This document shows positions 15,375 through 22,166 of a stretch of DNA of 64,000 nucleotides, piece after piece (the first letter of the stretch is position 1; each line of letters starts with the position of its first letter). Made by a program: the position numbers and the translations under genes. The notes under the pieces were generated by a model. That model was not told the origin of the DNA and made no database searches. It worked only from the letters and a program-made list of their open reading frames with translations. Location: the NCBI GenBank assembly GCA_945949085.1, contig CAMFDJ010000009.1:1-64000 (forward strand). The letters run 5' to 3'. The stretch is from an uncultured Lachnospiraceae bacterium (GTDB lineage Bacteria > Bacillota > Clostridia > Lachnospirales > Lachnospiraceae).

Positions 15375-15482
15375 GTATCTGAGTTTTAGCTGTATGGTAG
15401 AAATGTAGTCCATCTGCTTAAAGCAGATGCAGCCGTAAGGCTGCTATAGGAAGCACGCGACTTTAGTCGTGTGAGGCTTCAC
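15375..15482 (+). ncRNA. Right end of the insertion sequence, candidate omega RNA scaffold
   Basis: After the tnpB stop come three hairpins: CATCTGC / GCAGATG (around 15411-15430), GCAGCC / GGCTGC with loop GTAA (15428-15443), and the terminal palindrome CACGCGAC / GTCGTGTG (15454-15473) framed by GAAGC / GCTTC. This is the place and shape of TnpB-associated guide RNAs, whose guide segment would be the first bases past 15482, i.e. the start of the Rpn gene remnant. The boundaries are inferred. Confidence 0.55.
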
Positions 15483-15898
15483 ATGATACTGAAGGACTAT
15501 CTGTCTGACCGTCGCAGATTTGCAGATGTGTTTAACGGAAGTGTGTTTGCGGGGCAGCAGATCTTACGTGCTGAGGAGCTTGAACCGGTGCCGGCTTCGG
15601 CGGTGCAGAAATCGCAGGACGGATACATGGAGCGGATCAGCGATTATGTCATGCGTCAGAAGTATACGGGGAACCTGTTTTACATATGGATATTGGAAAA
15701 TCAGGATAAGATCGACTATTCCATGATCATCCGTGTGATGCTGAAGGAAGCGATGGAGTATGATAAGCAGCTTCGGGAGCTGAAAAAGAAGAATGCAGAA
15801 CACTTGTCATCTACTGGGGCAGGGGGAAATGGGACGGAGCAAGAAGTTTGCGCGCCTTGCTTTTTGGCACGACACATACTGTCATTGTGATTTGGTAA
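15483..15898 (+). pseudogene. Rpn-family (PD-(D/E)XK) nuclease pseudogene
   Basis: From 15483 the frame reads LKDYLSDRRRFADVFNGSVF and later LFYIWILENQDKIDYSM, the N-terminal and catalytic-core motifs of recombination-promoting nuclease/transposase-like (Rpn) proteins of Clostridia. Near 15800 the family's next motif appears in another frame (TLVIYWGRGKWDGARSLRALL), with about 25 residues missing between, and ends at TAA 15896-15898. The C-terminal half is also absent. No ribosome site precedes the ATG because the insertion sequence ends there. So the gene is cut at the 5' side, frameshifted and truncated. Confidence 0.75.
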
Positions 15899-16013
15899 AA
15901 TGTGTGAAAAGGATAAAAAGGCTTACCGGCGTGCACTTTCCGATTAGCCTGCGCTCACTTTTTTTGTCACGCAATGCTGTATCAGCCTGTCTTCAATTTC
16001 TCTGCGCTTTTAA

Positions 16014-16042
16014 TTGACACACCCCGCCGAAAATGTTACCCT
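16014..16042 (+). promoter_or_regulatory. Probable promoter of the rhomboid gene
   Basis: Perfect TTGACA (16014-16019), a 17-base spacer and TACCCT (16037-16042) preceded by an extended -10 TGT. The rhomboid ATG is 25 bases downstream. The weak -10 box lowers confidence. Confidence 0.5.
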
Positions 16043-16066
16043 AAGATAAGTAATGCGAGGCTGTTT

Positions 16067-17134
16067 ATGAGAGAAAAGATTGAATATTATCTAAATGATA
16101 TTGGATATAAAAAGTTATCTGCGGCTATCCCCGGATTTACCATCTTTTTTGAGCTGGAAAACGGTTATGTGAATGCCATTATGCTGGTGGATCGGGCGGG
16201 AAATCCGGATATGACAAAGGAGCAGTATGACGCCTTCCGGACCAAAACCTCCTGGCGGTTTATGGATGGAGGCTGTATTGAGGTACATATGTTGTCGGTC
16301 ATACTGACGGATGATCTTGCAGCGGCAGAGGCGCTGAATGCGGATGACCGGTTTGGCTGGGTGATTCTTTGTCAGGAGAACCGGCTTGTGATTGAGGAAG
16401 GAAAAGCGGAAGATTTTTATGGCATGAAAGGGAAGCTGCAGGATTGTCTGAGCCGGGATATGATACCGCAGGACGGGCAGCTGCAGGCGATGGAATATGA
16501 TGCCAAAGGAAAGCCGTATTATAAAAGTTTTAAGCAGAGACCGTTTGTGAACCATTGGCTTTTTGTACTGAATGCCATTTTGTTCACAGGCTGTGTACTG
16601 ACGGGAAATCTCCTCTATGAGGTGGGCATGCTCAGCTATGAGAAGGTTATGGAGGGTGAGTGGTACCGGATTTTTTCGAGCATGTTCCTGCATGCGGATA
16701 TGTCGCACCTTGTGGGAAATATGCTGATCTTGTATTATCTTGGGGAAATTGTGGAGCGTTCGCTCGGCCATTTCAAATATCTGGTGCTTTATCTGGTCAG
16801 TGGCGTGGCAGCATCGTTTGCTTCCATGGCATATTCTTATCTCACACAGGAATATACGGCATCTCTGGGAGCAAGCGGTGCGATTTTCGGCATGGTGGGT
16901 GCTCTCTTGTGGGTGGCGATCCGTAACCGCGGGCATGCGGAGATCATGACTGTCGGTAAGGTATTGTTTATGATCGGTTATACCCTGTATTCGGGATTCA
17001 GGTCGACCAATGTGGATAATGCAGCGCATGTGGGAGGTCTTCTTGCAGGTTTTGTGCTGGCGGTTTTGTTATATCATACAAAGCGGGATAAGAAATCGCA
17101 TTTTTTAGGCAGACAGGAAAAAGCGGATGTTTGA
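16067..17134 (+). CDS. Rhomboid-family intramembrane serine protease
   Basis: A 355-residue protein. Residues 1-160 form a soluble N-terminal domain as in other Clostridial rhomboids; the rest holds about seven membrane segments. The active site is complete: N218 in HLVGN, S270 in GASGAIFG, and H321 in AAHVGG. Rhomboids cut single-pass membrane proteins within the bilayer; the substrate here is unknown. ATG 16067 is preceded only by a weak GCGAGG, but the upstream in-frame extension to 15974 runs through the promoter. The next gene begins after 120 bases and may be separate. Confidence 0.9.
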   Translation: MREKIEYYLNDIGYKKLSAAIPGFTIFFELENGYVNAIMLVDRAGNPDMTKEQYDAFRTKTSWRFMDGGCIEVHMLSVILTDDLAAAEALNADDRFGWVILCQENRLVIEEGKAEDFYGMKGKLQDCLSRDMIPQDGQLQAMEYDAKGKPYYKSFKQRPFVNHWLFVLNAILFTGCVLTGNLLYEVGMLSYEKVMEGEWYRIFSSMFLHADMSHLVGNMLILYYLGEIVERSLGHFKYLVLYLVSGVAASFASMAYSYLTQEYTASLGASGAIFGMVGALLWVAIRNRGHAEIMTVGKVLFMIGYTLYSGFRSTNVDNAAHVGGLLAGFVLAVLLYHTKRDKKSHFLGRQEKADV

Positions 17135-17254
17135 TGATATGATCATTATGAGGGATTGGGTACAGGCGGACGGAAACAAGAGATGTCTGCTGGATACAGA
17201 AACAGATACGACTATGTATTGTATATTGGAAACTATATAGGAAAGAGGAAAAGG

Positions 17255-18244
17255 ATGAAAATAAACATTTATTACGGCGGAAGAGGCGTTGTGGATGATC
17301 CCACGATATTTGTGCTGGACAGGATGCAGGCAGTGCTTGAGGAGTTGAATGTATCTGTGGAGCGCTTTAATCTGTATGAGATTAAAAATGCGATCACAAC
17401 GCTCCCACAGACCCTGAAATCGGCAGATGGTATTATTCTGGCGACAACAGTGGAGTGGCATGGCATTGGCGGCTATATGTCTTCTTTTCTGGATGCCATC
17501 TGGCTGTATGGCGACAAGGAAAAGATTTCGCAGATTTATATGTCACCAATTGTCATGAGTACCACTTACGGCGAGCGGGAGGCTAAGCTTGATCTTTCCA
17601 ATGCGTGGGAGATTCTGGGTGGTCTGCCCTGCAGTGGTATTTGCGGATATATCAAGGATACAAAGGAGCTTTCTAAAAATCAGGATTACATTACTTTGAT
17701 TGAAAAGAAGGCAGAAAATCTTTACCGTACGGTGCATCAGAAGGTCAAGAGCCTTCCGGCGAGCAATCAGGCGGTCAATCAGACGGTTGCCATCAATAAT
17801 CGTATGGACCTGACGCCCCAGGAGACGGAGCAGCTTTCCGAGTATGCGTCCAATGAGGTTTATGTACAGAAGCAAAAGGAAGATATTCAGGAGCTCACCA
17901 GCTTTTTTGCAGGGATGCTGAAAGAGAGTGCGCCCAAGGAGGCAAAGGATTACAGTCAGGCATTTCAGACAGCATTCCGGCCAAAGGCGGACGGCAGAGG
18001 CATCTATACATTAAAAATAGGAAATAAACCGGATATTATGCAGCTTGATATTAGTACATCAGAGCTTGTCTGCTATGGAGAGGAAACAAAGAAGACGGAG
18101 ATTGAGTTAAGTATGTCTGAGGATGTCCTTGCCGAGATCATGGGCGGCAGAATGACCTTCCAGAGAGCGTTCATGACCGGCGAGATGAAGATGAAGGGCG
18201 ATTTCACAAAGTTTCGGATGCTTGATGAGATGTTTCCCTTCTGA
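17255..18244 (+). CDS. Flavodoxin-like / SCP2 two-domain protein
   Basis: A 329-residue protein with two parts. Residues 1-165 form a flavodoxin/NADPH-dependent FMN reductase-like fold (SADGIILATTVEWHGIGGYM near 70-90 is the substrate/flavin loop region). Residues about 225-329 match an SCP2 sterol-binding-like domain (IYTLKIGN, MTFQRAFMTGEMKMKGDF). The pairing occurs in Clostridia; its substrate is unknown. The start is ATG 17255 with AGAGGAAAAGG upstream; the in-frame extension to 17156 has no ribosome site. A HIT gene follows after 38 bases with AAGGAGG, so they may be co-transcribed. Confidence 0.8.
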   Translation: MKINIYYGGRGVVDDPTIFVLDRMQAVLEELNVSVERFNLYEIKNAITTLPQTLKSADGIILATTVEWHGIGGYMSSFLDAIWLYGDKEKISQIYMSPIVMSTTYGEREAKLDLSNAWEILGGLPCSGICGYIKDTKELSKNQDYITLIEKKAENLYRTVHQKVKSLPASNQAVNQTVAINNRMDLTPQETEQLSEYASNEVYVQKQKEDIQELTSFFAGMLKESAPKEAKDYSQAFQTAFRPKADGRGIYTLKIGNKPDIMQLDISTSELVCYGEETKKTEIELSMSEDVLAEIMGGRMTFQRAFMTGEMKMKGDFTKFRMLDEMFPF

Positions 18245-18282
18245 ATAATGAGCATAAGAATAATCAACAAGGAGGTACAAAT

Positions 18283-18693
18283 ATGAAAGACGACACATGT
18301 ATTTTTTGTAAGATTGCAAACGGAGAGATTCCGGCAAAGACATTGTATGAGAATGAGGAGTTCCGGGTGATCTTAGACCTTGGGCCTGCGACAAAGGGGC
18401 ACGCGCTGATTCTGCCAAAGAATCATTTTGCCAATCTGTATGAGCTGCCGGAGGAGACGGCAGCGGATGTGATGAAGCTTGCCAAGAAAATGGCAACGCA
18501 GATGACGGAAAAGCTTTGCTGCGATGGCTTTAATCTGGTACAGAATAACGGAGAGGTCGCAGGTCAGACGGTATTCCATTATCATTTGCACCTGATTCCA
18601 AGATACAAAGAGGACGGACAGAAGATTGGCTGGAAGCCGGGCAGTCCTTCTCCCGAAGAGCTTGAGGCAATCAGAGAGCAGATTGTCGGCTGA
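18283..18693 (+). CDS. HIT-family nucleotide hydrolase
   Basis: A 136-residue histidine-triad protein. The zinc-type CIFC knuckle (C6, C9) is at the N-terminus and the triad HYHLHLIPR spans H99, H101 and H103, H101 being the catalytic one by family. HIT proteins hydrolyse or transfer nucleotide phosphoramidates and dinucleoside polyphosphates. Length and motifs are standard. The next gene starts two bases after its stop, showing co-translation. Confidence 0.92.
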   Translation: MKDDTCIFCKIANGEIPAKTLYENEEFRVILDLGPATKGHALILPKNHFANLYELPEETAADVMKLAKKMATQMTEKLCCDGFNLVQNNGEVAGQTVFHYHLHLIPRYKEDGQKIGWKPGSPSPEELEAIREQIVG

Positions 18694-18694
18694 T

Positions 18695-18919
18695 ATGGGG
18701 CAGGGATATTTTGAGGATGCCTTGCAGCAGTTTACGAAGGATTTTGCCTATGGCGGCGCGATCAGGCATCTTGTGGACCGCGGGTATACGACGGATCAGA
18801 TTGTAAAGGAGTTTCATTATCCGATTTCCCGGGAGAGCATTGACCGTATGGTCAGGGAGTATACGAAGGAGCGCAGCAAATCCCGGGATGCAAAAATGGG
18901 AGCAAACGAAAATACATAG
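18695..18919 (+). CDS. Small helical hypothetical protein
   Basis: A 74-residue protein whose ATG is two bases after the HIT stop. The middle (IRHLVDRGYTTDQIVKEF, then SRESIDRMVREYT) looks like a helix-turn-helix of the sigma-region-4/Trp-repressor kind, but I cannot place it in a family. It sits between hit and a DtxR-type regulator, with a 34-base gap to the latter, and probably shares their transcript. Confidence 0.65.
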   Translation: MGQGYFEDALQQFTKDFAYGGAIRHLVDRGYTTDQIVKEFHYPISRESIDRMVREYTKERSKSRDAKMGANENT

Positions 18920-18953
18920 AATATAGTACAGAAAAGCACAGAGGAGAACACGA

Positions 18954-19328
18954 ATGCAGCAGTCAGGAGTAACTTATTTGGAAACGATTTATCTATTGTC
19001 ATGTCAGAAGGAGCGTGTGCGTGCCATTGATGTGGCAAATGCGCTGGGCTATTCCAAGCCAAGTGTCAGCCGCGCTATGGGAAAGCTGAAGGCAGAGGGC
19101 ATGCTTGCGGAAACAGGAAATCTGGATCTGGTTTTGTCAAAGGAAGGTCTGAAAAAGGCAAAGCAGCTTGTGGAGCGCGAGGAGCTGATCGCACAGTTTC
19201 TGATGATGACAGCCGATGTGGATGAGCAGACGGCACAGGCAGACGCCGGAGCACTTGCCTATCATGTAAGTGATAAGACCTTCCGGGGGATCAAGCAGTT
19301 TATTAAGCAAGTGGAAGAAATGAATTAA
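18954..19328 (+). CDS. DtxR/MntR-like metal-dependent regulator
   Basis: A 124-residue regulator with a winged helix-turn-helix at residues about 5-60 (recognition part YSKPSVSRAMGKLKAEGML) and a short helical dimerisation domain; there is no SH3-like third domain, as in MntR. The E/H-rich C-terminal part (VEREELIAQFL, AYHVSD) is where metal ligands lie in the family. AGAGGAG precedes the ATG. A possible Mn-efflux (MntP-like) gene lies at 25149, so manganese sensing is plausible but unproven. Confidence 0.8.
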   Translation: MQQSGVTYLETIYLLSCQKERVRAIDVANALGYSKPSVSRAMGKLKAEGMLAETGNLDLVLSKEGLKKAKQLVEREELIAQFLMMTADVDEQTAQADAGALAYHVSDKTFRGIKQFIKQVEEMN

Positions 19329-19342
19329 AGTGGAGTGATACT

Positions 19343-19909
19343 ATGCAAAACAGGCCTGATGTAGAAAAGGAAATGATGCAGGCCTTTAAGCAGCTTGTAA
19401 AAACAACGCCGCCTGCCAAAATTACGATCAAAGAAATTACGGATATGGCGCATGTGATACGCCCAACCTTTTATAATCATTTTCAGGACAAATATGAACT
19501 GATTGAGCGGATCATCAAGCAGGAGATATTAGATCCGGTGCGACCGCTTCTTGCAAATGATATGATTGATGAGGCGATGGTGCTGATTTTTACCAATCTG
19601 CAAAAGGATAAGGAATTTTATATGAAGATCGCAAAGACATCCGGTCAGAACAGTTTTAAAGAGATCACGGAAAGCTGCGTGGAAGAGCTTCTTTCTGAGA
19701 TTTTGGAGGCAAAGATCGGACAGAAGGTGGTCAAGGACAAATGGCTGACTCCGCAGATGCTGGCAAAATATTATGCCCAGTCCATGACGTTTGTTGTGGT
19801 AAACTGGATTGAGAGTGGCATGCCGCTCTCACCGAAAGAGATTGCGGAGATTTATCAGTATATTATCACCCGTTCCATGCAGGATATGATCGAGGAGTTG
19901 CAGGAGTAG
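19343..19909 (+). CDS. TetR-family regulator
   Basis: A 188-residue TetR-type repressor. The N-terminal DNA-binding domain (residues about 8-55) has ITIKEITDMAHVIRPTFYNHFQDKYEL, the typical helix-turn-helix with the YNHF turn; the C-terminal two thirds are the helical ligand-binding part. It lies directly ahead of an MMPL transporter and a YhgE-like secreted protein. An inverted repeat over the promoter between them (19950-19973) is the likely operator, so it probably controls that pair in response to a hydrophobic or toxic compound. Confidence 0.88.
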   Translation: MQNRPDVEKEMMQAFKQLVKTTPPAKITIKEITDMAHVIRPTFYNHFQDKYELIERIIKQEILDPVRPLLANDMIDEAMVLIFTNLQKDKEFYMKIAKTSGQNSFKEITESCVEELLSEILEAKIGQKVVKDKWLTPQMLAKYYAQSMTFVVVNWIESGMPLSPKEIAEIYQYIITRSMQDMIEELQE

Positions 19910-19945
19910 AGAGATAGCTAGGCAAAATCAGCCGACTGTATGGAT

Positions 19946-19975
19946 TTGCTATACAAATCGGTGTTATTGTATAAA
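19946..19975 (+). promoter_or_regulatory. Promoter of the MMPL operon with a TetR-type operator
   Basis: TTGCTA (19946-19951), an 18-base spacer and TATAAA (19970-19975) form a promoter. TATACAA (19950-19956) and TTGTATA (19967-19973) are perfect 7-base arms 10 bases apart and overlap both boxes, so a bound repressor would block RNA polymerase. Confidence 0.6.
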
Positions 19976-19998
19976 ATGTGGAGACATCCGAAAAGGAT

Positions 19999-20028
19999 TG
20001 CATATTTTCATATGCAGTTCTTTTTTTT
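19999..20028 (+). terminator. Terminator-like hairpin in the leader of the MMPL gene
   Basis: TGCATAT / ATATGCA (19999-20005, 20010-20016) with loop TTTC, followed by GTTC and eight T residues. It may terminate the tetR transcript or attenuate transcription from the promoter at 19946-19975, which it directly follows. Confidence 0.7.
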
Positions 20029-20067
20029 ATAAAAGAAGCAGAATAACAAAGAAAAGAGATGAACATC

Positions 20068-22140
20068 ATGAAAAAGTTAAGTAAGGGAATTGTAAAAAGT
20101 CGTTATGTCATTTTCATTTTGAGTCTTCTCCTTCTGATTCCGGCATTTTTCGGCTATGTGAATACGAGAGTCAATTATGATATTCTCTCTTATCTGCCGA
20201 AGGATATCGAAACGATGGTGGGACAGGATATCTTGTCTGAAGATTTTGGAACGGGTGCTTTTTCCATGATTGTGACAGAGGGGCTTCCCTACAAGGATGT
20301 CTCTGCACTGAAAGAAAAGATTGAAAACGTGGATCATGTGAAAAAGGTACTTTGGTATGACAGCTTTGTGGATATTTCAATTCCGACAGAGCTTCTGCCG
20401 GATCAACTGGTAGAAGCCTTCCAAAACGGGGATGCAACGCTGATGATTGCGATGTATGATACCACGATGTCGGCAGATGAGACGATGGATGCCATTGAGG
20501 AAATCAGAGATGTCACGAAAGGGCAGTGCTTTATCAGCGGTATGTCGGCAGTCATCACAGATACCAAGAATCTGTCAAAGAAGGAAACACCGCTCTATGT
20601 TCTGATTGCCGTTGTCCTTTGTGCAATCGTGTTATCCGTAACGATGGATTCCTATCTGATCCCGGTCTTTTTCCTGTTGAGTATTGGTATTACGATTTTG
20701 TACAATCTGGGAACAAATATTTTTATGGGAGAGATCTCGTACATCACCAAGGCACTTGCGGCGGTATTGCAGCTTGGCGTGACGCTGGATTATTCCATTT
20801 TCCTGTGGCACAGCTACGAGGAGCAGCAGCATAAGCTTGGCGGCGATAAGCAGCAGGCGATGGCAAATGCCATCCACGCGACCTTTTCCTCTGTGGTGGG
20901 AAGCTCTGTTACCACCATTGCAGGCTTTGTAGCACTTTGTTTCATGAGTTTTACACTGGGACTTGACCTTGGCATTGTCATGGCAAAGGGTGTCCTGCTC
21001 GGCGTGATCGGATGCGTGACGATTCTGCCATCCATGATTCTGATCTTTGATAAGGTGATTGAGAAAACAAAACATAAACCGCTGATTCCGGAGCTTAAAA
21101 TCTCACGGTTTGTTGCAAAGCATTATATTCTGATTGCTGTTTTGTTTGTTCTGTTCTGGATTCCGGCAATCATCGGCTATCAGAAGACGCAGGTGTATTA
21201 CAATCTGGATTCCACATTGCCTGGGGAGCTTGCAAGCATTGTGGCAAACGAGAAGCTGAATGACAATTTTGATATGAACACAATGCATATGGTGCTTTTT
21301 GATTCAAATCTTTCTGCAAAGACAAAGGCAGATATGGAAAAGGAAATGAAAGAGGTGGACGGTGTCAAAGCTGTGCTTGGTCTTGATGCGCTGGTGGGTC
21401 CGGCCATTCCGGATGAAATGGTGCCACAAGCAATCAAGGATGAGCTGATTGCAGGAGGACATGAGCTTGCAATCATTACGTCGGCCTATAAAGTGGCCTC
21501 CGATGAGGTCAACACGCAGTGCACCGCGCTGGAAAATGTTGTCAAGAAATATGATCCTTCCGGCATGCTGATCGGTGAAGCGCCCTGTACCAAGGATCTC
21601 ATCACAATTACAGACAAAGATTTTAGGACAGTCAGTATGGTATCCATAGGTGTGATCTTTTTGATCGTTGCAGTGGTATTCCGGTCTGTTTCACTTCCGA
21701 TTATTTTAGTGCTGACGATCGAGTTTGCAATCTATGTCAATATGGGACTGCCATTCTACACCAAGTCGGTGATTCCGTTTATCGCGTCCATTGTCATCGG
21801 TACGATCCAGCTCGGGTCAACCGTAGATTATGCGATTCTGATGACTAACAGGTACAAGGTGGAGAGAAATGCCGGGCTGGAGAAAAAAGAGGCTGTGATC
21901 CGAGCACATCAGGCTTCCGTTCAGCCGGTTATCGTTAGTGCGCTGAGCTTTTTTGCAGCGACATTTGGTGTGGGTATTTATTCCGATATTGATATGATCA
22001 GTCAGCTTTGTACGCTGATGGCAAGAGGCGCGATCATCAGTATGTTTACCGTATTGCTCGTGCTGCCGGCCATGCTGATCATCTTCGATAAGCTGATCTG
22101 TCTGACCAGCATCGGAATCAGACCGAAAAAAACAGAATAA
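20068..22140 (+). CDS. MMPL/RND-family membrane transporter
   Basis: A 690-residue protein with the duplicated architecture of MMPL transporters: a membrane helix, an exported domain, five membrane helices with the LGVTLDYSIFLWHSY motif, then the same again with LGSTVDYAILMTNRY. The paired Asp-Tyr motifs carry proton relay residues in this superfamily. ATG 20068 is chosen because AAGAGA is about nine bases upstream; ATG 20059 is also possible but too close to it. MMPL proteins export lipids, glycolipids or drugs; the substrate here is unknown. It is followed after 26 bases by the YhgE-like protein. Confidence 0.9.
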   Translation: MKKLSKGIVKSRYVIFILSLLLLIPAFFGYVNTRVNYDILSYLPKDIETMVGQDILSEDFGTGAFSMIVTEGLPYKDVSALKEKIENVDHVKKVLWYDSFVDISIPTELLPDQLVEAFQNGDATLMIAMYDTTMSADETMDAIEEIRDVTKGQCFISGMSAVITDTKNLSKKETPLYVLIAVVLCAIVLSVTMDSYLIPVFFLLSIGITILYNLGTNIFMGEISYITKALAAVLQLGVTLDYSIFLWHSYEEQQHKLGGDKQQAMANAIHATFSSVVGSSVTTIAGFVALCFMSFTLGLDLGIVMAKGVLLGVIGCVTILPSMILIFDKVIEKTKHKPLIPELKISRFVAKHYILIAVLFVLFWIPAIIGYQKTQVYYNLDSTLPGELASIVANEKLNDNFDMNTMHMVLFDSNLSAKTKADMEKEMKEVDGVKAVLGLDALVGPAIPDEMVPQAIKDELIAGGHELAIITSAYKVASDEVNTQCTALENVVKKYDPSGMLIGEAPCTKDLITITDKDFRTVSMVSIGVIFLIVAVVFRSVSLPIILVLTIEFAIYVNMGLPFYTKSVIPFIASIVIGTIQLGSTVDYAILMTNRYKVERNAGLEKKEAVIRAHQASVQPVIVSALSFFAATFGVGIYSDIDMISQLCTLMARGAIISMFTVLLVLPAMLIIFDKLICLTSIGIRPKKTE

Positions 22141-22166
22141 AAAAGTAATCATGAAAGGAGATCATT

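Larger units (their letters stand above)
13512..15482 (+). mobile_element. IS200/IS605-family insertion sequence (tnpA + tnpB)
   Basis: Two same-strand genes, a Y1 transposase and a TnpB, are flanked by end hairpins that share the same core: imperfect palindromes with loop TTTA (13527-13548 at the left, 15454-15473 at the right). Such subterminal hairpins are the single-strand binding sites of Y1 transposases; inverted terminal repeats and target duplications are not expected. The left border is set tentatively just after TTGAT (13507-13511), the right near 15482; both could be off by several bases. On its right it abuts an Rpn-family gene at its very start. Confidence 0.8.

Noticed and set aside
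16115..17029. 304-codon minus-strand frame opposite the rhomboid gene
   Set aside because: Shadow of the rhomboid gene; no ribosome site or domains.
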